DNA of 64,000 nucleotides, taken from contig NZ_LT906434.1 in assembly GCF_900187305.1 (NCBI RefSeq), forward strand, positions 1,922,001-1,986,000, given 5' to 3'. Source of the stretch: Neisseria zoodegmatis (GTDB lineage: Bacteria > Pseudomonadota > Gammaproteobacteria > Burkholderiales > Neisseriaceae). The notes below the pieces were generated by a model, which was not told the origin of the DNA, searched no databases, and was given only the letters and a program-made list of their open reading frames with translations. Position 1 is the first letter of the stretch. Every line of letters starts with the position of its first letter. Of the stretch, positions 52,824-62,014 are shown piece after piece. Made by a program: the position numbers and the translations under genes.

Positions 52824-55154
52824 TTGGCTCGTTTATTTTCATTAAAACCACTGGTGCTGGCACTGAGTGTCGGTTTCGGAGCAAGCGTTACGGCGCAGGC
52901 TGCCAATGATTTGTCACTCGGCAGCACTTGCCTGAATTGTTCGCCGGAAAAATTACAGAAATACGCAAAATCACATAGCAATCCCGATATCAAACGCAGC
53001 GGGGAAACGCCCCTGCCCTCCGATTACACCCGCATTACCGCCGATAAAGTGGAAGGCCAAACCAATGTCAAAGTACGGGCCGACGGCGATGTGATTATCG
53101 AGCGCAACGATCAAGTGCTGAACGCACAATGGGTGGACTACGACCAAACCAATGAAACGGTAACCGCCGGCGACCAATTCGTGCTTTACCAAAACGGCTC
53201 CACCGTCAGCGGCAGCAACCTCCAATACAACCTTTCAGACGGCACCGGCGTTTCCCACAACGCCCGCCTCGAAGCAGAGCAAGACGGCCGCCGCCTGCAA
53301 AGCGTGAGCGAAAAAGCCGAAATGCAGGGCAACGGCCGCTACAAGCTCATCAACACCCAATTCAACACCTGCTCGCCCGGCGATGCCAGCTGGTTTATCA
53401 AAGCCAAAAGCATAGAAGCCGACCAAAACACCGGTATCGGCGTAGCCAAAAACGCCTCTTTAGTATTCGGCGGCGTGCCCGTTCTCTATACACCGTGGGT
53501 TGATTTCCCGCTCAACGGCCACCGCAAAAGCGGCCTGCTCGTTCCCAACCTAACCATCGGTTCAGACGGCCTCGAGTTTGATCTGCCCTACTATATGAAC
53601 CTCGCCCCCAATTACGATGCCACGATTGCACCCGGCTTTATCGCCAGACGCGGCGTGCGCTTAGGCGGCCAATTCCGCTATCTCGATGAAAAATTCGCCG
53701 GACAAGTGGAAGGCTCGTGGATGCCGAACGACAGAAAAAGCGTTCACAACAACCGCTATCAAGCCAAAATCGACCACCGCCACCAATTCACCGACAACCT
53801 GCGCGGCGGCGTGGAATACCATCAAGTTTCCGACGACGACTATTACCGCGATTTCTACGGTCGTGAAGACATCGCCCGCAACGTCAACCTCAACCGCCAG
53901 ATTTGGTTAAACTACGACCAACAACTTTGGGGCGGCAATGTAAGCAGTTATTTCACCGCACAAAAATACCAAACCCTTGCCAATGCCGACGGCTTTAAAG
54001 ACGAGCCATACAGCATCATGCCCCGCTTCTCGACGCAATGGGAAAAAAATGCCGGCAAAGCGCAATTCAACGTATTCGGGCAATTTACCCGTTTTGCCCA
54101 CGATACCAAACAAGCAGGCAACCGCGTAGTACTCTACCCCAGCGTGAAATGGGATTTCCACAACTCATGGGGCTATGTGCGGCCCAAAGTCGGCGTGCAC
54201 AGCACTTATTATGATTTAGACAGCTTGGGCAGCATTTCCGCCCGCACCGTTTCGCGCACGCTGCCCATTATCAACGTTGACAGCGGCATCACTTTGGAGC
54301 GCAACATTTCTTTATGGGGCGACCGCTACCTGCAAACCCTTGAGCCACGCCTGTTTTACAACTACATCCCGTCGAAATCCCAAAACGATTTGCCCAACTT
54401 CGACGCCTCCGAAAACAGCTTCAGCTATGCCCAGCTTTTCCGCGAAAACCTGTATTCGGGCAATGACCGCATCAATTCGGCCAACAGCATATCCACCGCC
54501 GTACAAACACGCCTGCTCAACCCCGATAACGGCTCTGAAATTTTCCGTGCCGGCATCGGACAAAAGTTTTATTTCAAAAACGATAACGTCCAGCCCGACG
54601 GCAGCATAGGCCGCTACGCACGCAACCGTTCCGACATCGTCGCCTTTGCCAACGGGAACATCAGCAACAACGTGCGCTTGGATTTAGACATCCATTACAA
54701 CCAAAACGAAAGCCGCGCCGAAAGCTATTCCGCCGGACTGCGCTACAACCCTGCCCCCGGCAAAACCTTAAGCGCCCGCTACAAATACGGACGCAACGAA
54801 AAAATCTATCTGCAAGACAACGGCAGCTACCACTACGACAAGCTCAACCAGATAGATTTGGCCGCACAATGGCCGCTCTCCCCCAATCTTTATGCTGTAG
54901 CGCGCTACAACTACGAAATCAGAGCCAAAAAACCGCTTGAAATGCTGGCGGGATTAGAATACAAAAGCGGCTGCGGCTGCTGGAGCGCCAGCGTGGTCGG
55001 CCAACGCTACGTTACCGGCCTGCACAGCAAGAAAAACGCCGTGTTCTTCAATTTGCAGCTTAAAGACTTAAGCAATATCGGCAACAACCCATTCGAGAAA
55101 CTACGCTTGGCCATTCCCGGCTACAGCAAAACCAACGAGGTAGTCAAACCATGA
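52824..55154 (+). CDS. lptD: LPS assembly outer-membrane protein LptD
   Basis: 776 residues. The start is TTG 52824 with AAGGTGAG ahead. A signal peptide ends near 26 (VTAQA). An LptA-like jellyroll N-domain (about 65-200: DYTRITADKVEGQ, NAQWVDYD, FNTCSPGDASWF) leads to the barrel (YYMNLAPNYDATI, GLEYKSGCGCWSASVVG). Cys 36 and 39, the FNTC Cys and the CGC pair near 725 are the disulfide-forming residues. LptD inserts lipooligosaccharide into the outer leaflet with LptE. It overlaps surA by ATGA; SurA folds LptD, so the pair is functionally linked. Confidence 0.97.
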   Translation: MARLFSLKPLVLALSVGFGASVTAQAANDLSLGSTCLNCSPEKLQKYAKSHSNPDIKRSGETPLPSDYTRITADKVEGQTNVKVRADGDVIIERNDQVLNAQWVDYDQTNETVTAGDQFVLYQNGSTVSGSNLQYNLSDGTGVSHNARLEAEQDGRRLQSVSEKAEMQGNGRYKLINTQFNTCSPGDASWFIKAKSIEADQNTGIGVAKNASLVFGGVPVLYTPWVDFPLNGHRKSGLLVPNLTIGSDGLEFDLPYYMNLAPNYDATIAPGFIARRGVRLGGQFRYLDEKFAGQVEGSWMPNDRKSVHNNRYQAKIDHRHQFTDNLRGGVEYHQVSDDDYYRDFYGREDIARNVNLNRQIWLNYDQQLWGGNVSSYFTAQKYQTLANADGFKDEPYSIMPRFSTQWEKNAGKAQFNVFGQFTRFAHDTKQAGNRVVLYPSVKWDFHNSWGYVRPKVGVHSTYYDLDSLGSISARTVSRTLPIINVDSGITLERNISLWGDRYLQTLEPRLFYNYIPSKSQNDLPNFDASENSFSYAQLFRENLYSGNDRINSANSISTAVQTRLLNPDNGSEIFRAGIGQKFYFKNDNVQPDGSIGRYARNRSDIVAFANGNISNNVRLDLDIHYNQNESRAESYSAGLRYNPAPGKTLSARYKYGRNEKIYLQDNGSYHYDKLNQIDLAAQWPLSPNLYAVARYNYEIRAKKPLEMLAGLEYKSGCGCWSASVVGQRYVTGLHSKKNAVFFNLQLKDLSNIGNNPFEKLRLAIPGYSKTNEVVKP

Positions 55155-56110
55155 ATTTCAAAACCCTGATGCTTGCTGCCGCCACCGGCTTGGCCTTACA
55201 CACCGCACAAGCCTCTGAAATCAAACAGGTTGACGGCATTGCCGCCGTTGCCGGCAACGAAGTCATCACCCACCGCGACGTACGCCAAGCCATGGCCGAA
55301 GCCCGCAGCTTTTTGGGTAAAAACAATGTTTCCGAAAACGAACTGCGCACACAAGTATTGCAGCAGCTCATCAACCAATCGCTGATTGTGCAGGCCGGCA
55401 AACGCCGCAACATTACTGCGAGCGATGCCGAAATCGACAACGCACTGGCCGACATCGCCCAATCGCGCAAAACCACAGTTGAAGGCCTGTATGCTCAAAG
55501 CGCCAAAATCGGCGTGAGCAAAGCCGCCATGCGCCGCAGCATTGCCGACAGCATCATCACGCAAAAAGTACAGCAGCAAGCCGTGATGCAGCACACCCGC
55601 GTCAGCGATGCCGAAATCAACGCTTTCATCCAAGGCGCCGCCCGGCAAGGCATCAACCTGCCGCAAGGCCGGCCTTTGCGCCAATACCGCGCCCAACACA
55701 TTCTGATTAAGGCCGACAACCCCAAAGCCGTTCAAGCCGCAGAAAGCAGCATCCGCAGCATCCACAAACAAGCCCGCAGCGGTGTAGATTTTGCAGGCTT
55801 GGCACGCCAATTCTCACAAGACGGCAGTGCCAACAACGGCGGCGACTTAGGCTGGTTTTCAGACGGCCAAATGGTGCCCGAATTTGAAAATGCCGTACAC
55901 GACTTAGCACCCGGCCAAATCAGCCGCCCCGTACGCACCCAGTTCGGCTGGCACATCATCAAACTGGTCGACGTGCGCGATGCCGGCACGCCCGAAGAAC
56001 GCCAACGCGAAGCCGTCCGCCAATACATCGCCCGCCAAAAAGCCGAACAGGCCACGGCCAGTCTGCTGAAAGACTTGCATCAAAGCGCTTATGTGGAAAT
56101 TCGCCGCTAA
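55151..56110 (+). CDS. surA: periplasmic chaperone / peptidyl-prolyl isomerase SurA
   Basis: 319 residues. A signal peptide covers 1-21. The N-terminal SurA domain follows (DGIAAVAGNEVITHRDV, LLQ.LINQSLIVQ), then a single parvulin domain at about 175-275 (RAQHILIK, GDLGWFSDGQMVPEFENAV, TQFGWHIIKL). E. coli SurA has two parvulin domains; here there is one. It escorts outer-membrane proteins such as LptD. Its start overlaps the lptD stop by 4 bp. A hairpin terminator follows at 56125-56165. Confidence 0.93.
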   Translation: MNFKTLMLAAATGLALHTAQASEIKQVDGIAAVAGNEVITHRDVRQAMAEARSFLGKNNVSENELRTQVLQQLINQSLIVQAGKRRNITASDAEIDNALADIAQSRKTTVEGLYAQSAKIGVSKAAMRRSIADSIITQKVQQQAVMQHTRVSDAEINAFIQGAARQGINLPQGRPLRQYRAQHILIKADNPKAVQAAESSIRSIHKQARSGVDFAGLARQFSQDGSANNGGDLGWFSDGQMVPEFENAVHDLAPGQISRPVRTQFGWHIIKLVDVRDAGTPEERQREAVRQYIARQKAEQATASLLKDLHQSAYVEIRR

Positions 56111-56124
56111 AGTGTTCTAAATGC

Positions 56125-56165
56125 AAAAAGATAGCCATGCTTTTCCGGCATTGGCTATCTTTTTT
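56125..56165 (+). terminator. intrinsic terminator after surA
   Basis: A 13-bp stem (AAAAAGATAGCCA with TGGCTATCTTTTT) encloses a loop of 14 nt and ends in a T-run. Confidence 0.85.
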
Positions 56166-56251
56166 ATATGCGTATCCGACACCTGAAAAGCCCACACCTT
56201 TTCCCAAGAATATTAATACCGAAACAAAACGTAAGCGCATATAATTTAACC

Positions 56252-56282
56252 TTGACTACATCGCACTACAACACGGTATAAT
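56252..56282 (+). promoter_or_regulatory. candidate gap promoter
   Basis: TTGACT (56252-56257) and TATAAT (56277-56282) are separated by 19 bp, about 100 bp before the gap start. The boxes are good but the spacer is longer than ideal. A second TATAAT lies at 56240-56245. Confidence 0.5.
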
Positions 56283-56382
56283 TCCGTCTGCACGCAGACC
56301 GTTTCAGCAAAGCTCGCAAATTTCGCTTTCAGACGGCCTGCATTCACACTTAACCACCAACCAAACCATAAAGGAAACCAAC

Positions 56383-57411
56383 ATGGGCATTAAGATTGCC
56401 ATCAACGGTTATGGCCGTATCGGACGTCAGGTATTACGCGCAATCTACGATTACAAATTGGAAAAACAACTTGAAGTCGTGGCGGTTAACGCCAGCGGCA
56501 GCATAGAAACCAATGCCCACCTCACCAAATTCGATACCGTACACGGCCGCTTCGATGCCGATGTGTCTCATGATGAAAACCACTTGATCATCAACGGTAA
56601 AAAAATTCCTTTCTTCTCTACCCGCAATCCCGCCGAACTGCCGTGGGATCTTTTAGGCGTTGACTTGGTCATGGAATGTACCGGCGCATTCACCAGCAAA
56701 GCCGCAGCCAAAGTACACTTGGAATCAGGCGCTAAAAAAGTGCTGATTTCCGCACCCGGCGGCGACGATGTGGATGCCACCATCGTGTATGGCGTTAACC
56801 ACGACGTGCTGACCCCCGAAATGACCGTCGTATCCAACGCATCGTGCACCACCAACTGCTTGGCGCCCGTTGCCAAAGCCCTGCACGAAGGCATCGGCAT
56901 CAACAAAGGTTTGATGACCACCATCCACGCCCTCACCAACGACCAAACCGTTACCGACGTGCGCCATAAAGACTTGCGCCGCGCCCGCAGCGGTGTGGAA
57001 AACATGATTCCGACCAAAACCGGTGCCGCCAAAGCCGTGGGCTTGGTATTGCCCGAGCTGAAAGGCCGCTTGGACGGTTTGGCCATCCGTGTGCCGACCG
57101 TAAACGTTTCATTGGTTGACTTGAGCTTTGAAGCCGCCCGCGACACTACCGTGGAAGAAATCAACAGCATCCTGAAAGCTGCTTCTGAAAACGAAATGAA
57201 AGGCATTTTGAGCTACAACACCCTGCCTTTGGTTTCTATGGACTTCAACCACACCACCCAAGCCAGCAACTTCGACAGCACGCTCACCAAAGTCACCGCC
57301 GGCAATATGGTTAAAGTATTCTCTTGGTACGACAACGAGTGGGGCTTCAGCTGCCAAATGCTGAATACCGCCCGTGCCATGTTCGGTTTGGAAGTAACAC
57401 CGTTCAAATAA
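56383..57411 (+). CDS. gap: glyceraldehyde-3-phosphate dehydrogenase, GapB-like
   Basis: 342 residues. INGYGRIGR at the N-terminus and [12 protein letters not shown], with catalytic Cys 155, are diagnostic, and [11 protein letters not shown] closes the protein. It interconverts glyceraldehyde-3-phosphate and 1,3-bisphosphoglycerate. At the end of the second beta strand it has VNASGS where NAD enzymes have an Asp that binds the adenosine ribose. The Asn-Ala-Ser arrangement matches NADP-preferring GapB of Bacillus, so NADP use and a gluconeogenic role are likely. It is monocistronic with an inverted DUS terminator. Neisseria usually carries another NAD-type GapA elsewhere. Confidence 0.93.
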   Translation: MGIKIAINGYGRIGRQVLRAIYDYKLEKQLEVVAVNASGSIETNAHLTKFDTVHGRFDADVSHDENHLIINGKKIPFFSTRNPAELPWDLLGVDLVMECTGAFTSKAAAKVHLESGAKKVLISAPGGDDVDATIVYGVNHDVLTPEMTVVSNASCTTNCLAPVAKALHEGIGINKGLMTTIHALTNDQTVTDVRHKDLRRARSGVENMIPTKTGAAKAVGLVLPELKGRLDGLAIRVPTVNVSLVDLSFEAARDTTVEEINSILKAASENEMKGILSYNTLPLVSMDFNHTTQASNFDSTLTKVTAGNMVKVFSWYDNEWGFSCQMLNTARAMFGLEVTPFK

Positions 57412-57432
57412 TCCGAAACCCGGCTGTATGAC

Positions 57433-57465
57433 GAGGCCGTCTGAATATTTTGTTCAGACGGCCTC
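57433..57465 (+). terminator. inverted DUS pair after gap
   Basis: GAGGCCGTCTGAA and TTCAGACGGCCTC with a 7-nt loop, 22 bp after the gap stop. A further single DUS lies at 57520-57531. Confidence 0.8.
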
Positions 57466-57581
57466 ATTGCATGAAACAACCCATTAAGCCAACACCTGAA
57501 ATTTCGGCCTCTATACTTTTCAGACGGCCTTCAGTAATTTCTTTTATAATCCGACATCTTTGATACGACCTCCAATTCACC

Positions 57582-58418
57582 ATGCAACGCGTACTCATTC
57601 TCCAGCATCCGTCTCTCGGCCAATGCAACTTAAACGTTTTAAACAGCCTCAATCTGCCTGCGGCAACACCATCCGGCCGCACCCTGCGCATTCCCGTGGC
57701 CGACGATTTCCAAGTCAGCGAAACGCTTTCACACGCGCTGCTGGAGCAGTCTATCGATTATGCCGTGTTGCCCGACATGGCGTTTTCCGACTTGGGCCTG
57801 ATTGTGAGCGACATGGATTCGACGCTGATTACCATCGAATGCGTGGACGAAATTGCCGCCGGAGTCGGCCTGAAAGAACAGGTTACCGAGATTACCGAGC
57901 AAGCCATGCGCGGCGAATTGGATTTCGAACAATCCCTGCGCCGCCGCGTCGCCCTACTCGCCGGCTTGGATGCGCGCGTGCTGCAAGAAGTGTACGACAA
58001 GGTGTTACAGCTTTCGCCCGGTGCGGAATATCTGCTGGATGAATGCAAGAAACACGGCGTGAAGTTTTTGCTGGTGTCCGGTGGCTTCACCTTTTTCACC
58101 GAACGGCTGCAACAGCGGCTCGGCTTTGAATACCAACACGCCAACGTACTGGAAATTTCAGACAGCAAGCTTACCGGAAAACTCGTCGGCAAAATCGTCG
58201 ATGCCCAAACCAAAGCCGATTTGCTGGCAGAATACCGCGCCAAACTCGGTTTACAAGCGCACCAAGTATTAGCCATGGGCGACGGCGCCAACGATATTCC
58301 TATGCTGCTCGAATCCGGCGTCGGCATCGCCTACCGCGCCAAACCCAAAGCCCAAGCACATGCCGATGCCTGTATCCGCTTCGGCGGACTGGAAGCCGTG
58401 CGCGGTTGGTTCCGTTAA
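57582..58418 (+). CDS. serB: phosphoserine phosphatase SerB
   Basis: 278 residues. HAD-superfamily motif I is DMDSTLITIECVDEIA (about 77), motif II is LLVSGGFTFF, and motifs III/IV lie in KADLL and MGDGANDIPML. It removes phosphate from L-phosphoserine in the last step of serine synthesis, in the cytoplasm. The N-terminal 70 residues are a short accessory region, smaller than the ACT-like domain of enterobacterial SerB. It is monocistronic between DUS hairpins. Confidence 0.95.
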   Translation: MQRVLILQHPSLGQCNLNVLNSLNLPAATPSGRTLRIPVADDFQVSETLSHALLEQSIDYAVLPDMAFSDLGLIVSDMDSTLITIECVDEIAAGVGLKEQVTEITEQAMRGELDFEQSLRRRVALLAGLDARVLQEVYDKVLQLSPGAEYLLDECKKHGVKFLLVSGGFTFFTERLQQRLGFEYQHANVLEISDSKLTGKLVGKIVDAQTKADLLAEYRAKLGLQAHQVLAMGDGANDIPMLLESGVGIAYRAKPKAQAHADACIRFGGLEAVRGWFR

Positions 58419-58437
58419 AAGTCTGATAAATGAAATA

Positions 58438-58482
58438 AGGCCGTCTGAAAGCGAACTTGAGAGCTTCGCTTTCAGACGGCCT
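58438..58482. terminator. long inverted DUS repeat
   Basis: AGGCCGTCTGAAAGCGAA (58438-58455) pairs with TTCGCTTTCAGACGGCCT (58465-58482), an 18-bp stem with a 9-nt loop. It terminates the convergent serB and universal stress protein genes from both sides. Confidence 0.85.
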
Positions 58483-58502
58483 CATCATTTCAAGCGACAG
58501 CT

Positions 58503-58973
58503 TTATTCTTGTTCGCTCTCCGTGCTGCGGATGACCAGCAGCGGCAGATGGCTTTGACGCATCACGGTTTCGGCAAAGCTGCCCATCAACAAGTGCATCA
58601 AACCGCTACGACCGTGCGTACCCAACACAATCAGATCAGAACCTTGAGAATCGGCATAATCCACCAATTCTTGAGCCATTTCGCGTGCGCCTTTATTGGC
58701 CACCAGCAGATGTTTCACCACATCCGACACGCCCTGCTCTTTGGCGCTGTTTTCGGCAAAATCCAAAACCTCGTTACCTTGTGCGACCGCTGCCGCTTCA
58801 TAACTCTCGTGTTGCAGAAACTCAGGAGCCAGCGCCATATATTCGGCGGGATTGGCCACATGCACCAAAGTCAAACGCGCATTGCCCGAGCTGGCCAAAG
58901 CGGCTGCATGTTTCAAGGCATTGAGAGATGTTGCGCTACCATCTACGGCCACCACTAAATTTTTATACATCAT
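58503..58973 (-). CDS. universal stress protein (UspA family)
   Basis: 156 residues, one Usp domain: NLVVAVDGSATSLNALKHA at the N-terminus and the ATP-binding signature GTHGRSGL.HLLMGSFAE (G-2x-G-9x-G(S)) near 126-143. It probably binds ATP and helps survival under stress, as the family does. No two-domain fusion is present. Either ATG at 58973 or 58970 may be used. It converges with serB. Confidence 0.9.
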   Translation of the reverse strand: MMYKNLVVAVDGSATSLNALKHAAALASSGNARLTLVHVANPAEYMALAPEFLQHESYEAAAVAQGNEVLDFAENSAKEQGVSDVVKHLLVANKGAREMAQELVDYADSQGSDLIVLGTHGRSGLMHLLMGSFAETVMRQSHLPLLVIRSTESEQE

Positions 58974-59040
58974 TCATTCTCCTTGGTTACGGCACCTTAC
59001 CGGCCCTTTGTGTGAAGTGTGAATCAAACCCAGCTTGAAG

Positions 59041-59076
59041 TATAATACCCCCACGCTGTTTTAGCAGCGTTTTTTG
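59041..59076 (+). promoter_or_regulatory. TATAAT box followed by a terminator-like hairpin before tcdA
   Basis: TATAAT at 59041-59046 is followed 7 bp later by ACGCTG-N6-CAGCGT and a T-run (59053-59076). tcdA starts 30 bp further on. This could be the tcdA promoter with an early attenuator, or a short terminated transcript. No clear -35 box is seen. Confidence 0.4.
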
Positions 59077-59106
59077 TGTTGAATTTGACTTACCACAAGG
59101 CCGAAC

Positions 59107-59877
59107 ATGTCCGAATCCCTTTCTGCCCGCCGCTTCGGCGGCATTGCCCGCCTGTATGGCACCGAAGCCCTGCAACGCTTTCATCAAGCCCATGTGTGCG
59201 TGGTGGGCGTCGGCGGTGTCGGCTCTTGGGCGGTAGAAGCACTCGCACGCACCGGCATCGGCCGTCTGACCTTGATTGATTTGGATAACGTGGCCGAATC
59301 CAACGTCAACCGCCAGCTTCCCGCGCTGACTTCCGAATTCGGCAAAGCCAAAGTCAGCTCGCTGCACGAACGCATCCTGCAAATCAATCCCGACTGCCAA
59401 GTAACCGAAATCGAAGACTTCGTTACCGAAGAAAACCTTGACGAACTGTTCAGACGGCCTTTCGATTTTGTGATCGACGCCATCGACCAAGTGCGCGTAA
59501 AAGCAGCAATGGCGGCCTATTTCGTCCAACATAAACAACCTTTTATCCTCAGCGGCGGTGCCGGCGGACAGAAAAACCCCGCGCTGATTCAGACTGCCGA
59601 TTTGAGCCGCGTAACCCACGACCCGCTGCTCGCCAACCTGCGCTACACCCTGCGCAAACGCTACGGCTTTTCCCGCGACACCAAAGCCAAAATGAACGTA
59701 CCCTGTGTGTTTTCCACCGAAAACATCACCCCGCCGCAATCGGGCGAAGCCTGTGCAGCCGATGCCGCCCCGCAAGGGTTATCCTGCGCGGGCTACGGCG
59801 CGAGCATGTTGGTTACCGCCTCATTCGGCCTGTATTGTGCGCAGGCAGCTATCGACCATATAGGTAATCGGAAATGA
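59107..59877 (+). CDS. tcdA: tRNA threonylcarbamoyladenosine dehydratase TcdA
   Basis: 256 residues. The E1-like ThiF/MoeB fold is shown by RFGGIARLYG, VVGVGGVGSWAVEALARTGIG and LIDLDNVAESNVNRQ (nucleotide binding), then DFVIDAIDQVRVKAAM and the GG.GGQKNP segment of the CsdL/TcdA branch. It makes cyclic t6A at position 37 of ANN-decoding tRNAs using ATP. It overlaps scpA by ATGA (59874). A DUS at about 59448-59459 is inside the gene. Confidence 0.92.
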   Translation: MSESLSARRFGGIARLYGTEALQRFHQAHVCVVGVGGVGSWAVEALARTGIGRLTLIDLDNVAESNVNRQLPALTSEFGKAKVSSLHERILQINPDCQVTEIEDFVTEENLDELFRRPFDFVIDAIDQVRVKAAMAAYFVQHKQPFILSGGAGGQKNPALIQTADLSRVTHDPLLANLRYTLRKRYGFSRDTKAKMNVPCVFSTENITPPQSGEACAADAAPQGLSCAGYGASMLVTASFGLYCAQAAIDHIGNRK

Positions 59878-60770
59878 CTTCGACAGCCGAACACACCAAC
59901 AGGCCGTCTGAAAACGCCGTCGCATGGATTTTCGGCCAGCCCGTTACCGACGTGCCGCAGGATTTGTTTATCCCGCCCGATGCGCTCAAGGTGGTGCTGC
60001 ACAGCTTTCAAGGGCCGCTGGATTTGCTGCTTTACCTGATCCGCAAGCAGAATATCGACGTGCTGGATATTCCGATGATTAAAATCACCGAGCAATATCT
60101 GCACTACATCGCCCAGATGGAAGCCTATCAGTTTGATTTGGCGGCGGAATACCTGCTGATGGCGGCGGTGCTGATTGAAATCAAATCTCGGCTGCTGCTG
60201 CCGCAACCTGCCGGCATCGAAGAAGGCGAAGAAGCCGACCCGCGCGCCGAACTGGTGCGCCGCCTGCTGGCTTACGAACAAATGAAGCTCGCCGCCGCCG
60301 GTTTGGACGCCCTGCCCCGCGCCGGACGCGATTTTGCATGGGCTTATCTGCCGCTGGAAATCGCCGTTGAAGCCAAACTGCCCGATGTGCATGTTGCCGA
60401 CCTCACGCAGGCATGGCTGAACATCCTTTCCCGCGCCAAGCACACCCGCAGCCACGCCGTCGTACAGGAAGCGATTTCGGTACGCGCGCAAATGAGCAGC
60501 ATCTTGCGCCGTTTGAACGAACGCGGGCAATGCCGCTTTTCCGAGCTGTTCCATCCCGAACAAGGCATCGCTTATGTGGTGGTCAACTTTATCGCTTTGC
60601 TGGAATTGGCCAAAGAAGGCTTGGTGCGCATCATCCAGCCGCAAAGTTTTGCCGAAATTGATATCCGCCTGAAAGACGACGGTGTTGAAGTTTCCGAGCT
60701 GCCTGCACAGGAAGAGCCGGAAGAAGCGGCGGCTGATTCTGCTGAAAAAGATAATGATTTGATTGGATAA
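59874..60770 (+). CDS. scpA: chromosome segregation and condensation protein ScpA
   Basis: 298 residues. The kleisin N-domain FQGPLDLLLYLIRKQNIDVLDIPM.KITEQYL is highly characteristic (about 44-76), followed by AAEYLLMAAVLIEIKSRLLLP. The C-terminal winged-helix part (VVNFIALLELAKEGLVRI.Q) binds SMC. ScpA joins ScpB and SMC in the condensin complex. A nonconserved N-terminal extension of about 35 residues and an acidic C-tail are present. scpB is not adjacent. Confidence 0.94.
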   Translation: MTSTAEHTNRPSENAVAWIFGQPVTDVPQDLFIPPDALKVVLHSFQGPLDLLLYLIRKQNIDVLDIPMIKITEQYLHYIAQMEAYQFDLAAEYLLMAAVLIEIKSRLLLPQPAGIEEGEEADPRAELVRRLLAYEQMKLAAAGLDALPRAGRDFAWAYLPLEIAVEAKLPDVHVADLTQAWLNILSRAKHTRSHAVVQEAISVRAQMSSILRRLNERGQCRFSELFHPEQGIAYVVVNFIALLELAKEGLVRIIQPQSFAEIDIRLKDDGVEVSELPAQEEPEEAAADSAEKDNDLIG

Positions 60771-60807
60771 AACATCTTTTTCAAGCATGTAAGCCACACA
60801 TATGCAA

Positions 60808-60839
60808 CGAGGCCGTCTGAACATTTTCAGACGGCCTCG
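60808..60839. terminator. inverted DUS pair between scpA and fabG
   Basis: CGAGGCCGTCTGAA and TTCAGACGGCCTCG close a short loop. It serves the two convergent genes. Confidence 0.8.
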
Positions 60840-60969
60840 TCGGCATCAAGGCTAACCTTTTGCTGTTTTATATATAGTCAATCTGCTTAGCGAGTAACTT
60901 ATACGACCACTCAGGCTTAACCCAAACATGACGTATGTACTTACTCTCAAGCGGATTAACCACATGCCG

Positions 60970-61716
60970 TTAAGGCATCAACATACCGCCGTTCACATGC
61001 AGGGTTTGGCCGGTGATGTATTTGGCTTGGTCGCTGGCCAAAAACAGCACGGCGTCGGCAATATCTTGCGCTTCGCCAAACTTGCCCAATGACGTTTGCG
61101 CGGTAAACATTTTGCGGGTTTCTTCGGGCAGCGCGCGGGTCATGTCGGTGTCGATAAAGCCGGGGGCGACACAGTTCACGGTAATGCCGCGGCTGCCGAC
61201 TTCGCGTGCCATCGATTTGGCAAAACCGATCAGGCCCGCTTTGGCGGCGGCATAGTTGGTTTGGCCTGCATTGCCCATAGTGCCGACTACGGAAGTGATG
61301 TTGATGATGCGGCCGCTGCGCTGTTTCATCATGCCGCGCAATACGGCTTTGCTGGCACGGAATACTGATTTCAGGTTTACCTGCATGATTTCGTCCCACT
61401 CTTCTTCTTTCATGCGCATCAGCAGATTGTCGCGGGTAATGCCGGCGTTGTTGACGAGAATATCGAGTTTGCCGAATTCCTGTTCGATGTCTGAAATCAG
61501 GTTTTCGATGCCGTTTTCATCGGCGGCATTCAAGGCGCGGCCTTTGCCGCCCCATTGTGCCAAGCGTTCGCCGATGGCTTGCGCACCGCTTTCACTGGTG
61601 GCGGTGCCGATAACGGTTGCGCCGGCTTGTGCCAATGTGTCGGCAATCGCCGCGCCGATGCCGCGCGATGCGCCGGTTACCAAAGCGATTTTGCCGCTCA
61701 AATCTTGTGAACTCAT
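60970..61716 (-). CDS. fabG: 3-oxoacyl-ACP reductase FabG
   Basis: 248 residues. TGASRGIGAAIADTLA (cofactor loop), NNAGITRDNLLMRM, and the catalytic ITSVVGTMGNAGQTNYAAAKAG with Ser, Tyr and Lys are textbook FabG; the end is ITGQTLHVNGGMLMP. It reduces 3-oxoacyl-ACP with NADPH in the fatty-acid elongation cycle. The NNAGITRDNLLMRM stretch distinguishes it from the generic dehydrogenase at 47728-48489. Other fab genes are not next to it here. Confidence 0.95.
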   Translation of the reverse strand: MSSQDLSGKIALVTGASRGIGAAIADTLAQAGATVIGTATSESGAQAIGERLAQWGGKGRALNAADENGIENLISDIEQEFGKLDILVNNAGITRDNLLMRMKEEEWDEIMQVNLKSVFRASKAVLRGMMKQRSGRIINITSVVGTMGNAGQTNYAAAKAGLIGFAKSMAREVGSRGITVNCVAPGFIDTDMTRALPEETRKMFTAQTSLGKFGEAQDIADAVLFLASDQAKYITGQTLHVNGGMLMP

Positions 61717-62014
61717 GATATTTCCTTTTTTGATCTGTTGAAATGTTCAGACGGCCTTCAAATGAAGCCTGTTTAAGTTTAATAAAGTCGGTTGGTTTTC
61801 AATCAGCACACGCCTTATATCACAAATAAAGACCTTTGCAAAACCGCCTGATTCGGGCGTTGCGGCAGGGTTGCACACCTTCTGCCGCTGCGAATCCGGC
61901 ATAAATAATTTTCAAAACAGGCTTGTACAGGCATAAAAATAGAGTGAACCATCTAAATATTTAATAGTGAGGCCGTCTGAAAAAATTTCAGACGGCCTGA
62001 TCATGGTTGCGCAG
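61717..62014. other. intergenic region fabG-pncB
   Basis: A single DUS (61745-61756) and an inverted DUS pair (61969-61999) are the only clear elements. The pair lies 3' of pncB on the minus strand and is its likely terminator. Otherwise nothing is recognised. Confidence 0.5.
61969..61999. terminator. inverted DUS pair after pncB
   Basis: GAGGCCGTCTGAAA and TTTCAGACGGCCT enclose a very short loop, about 15 bp after the pncB stop. Confidence 0.75.
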
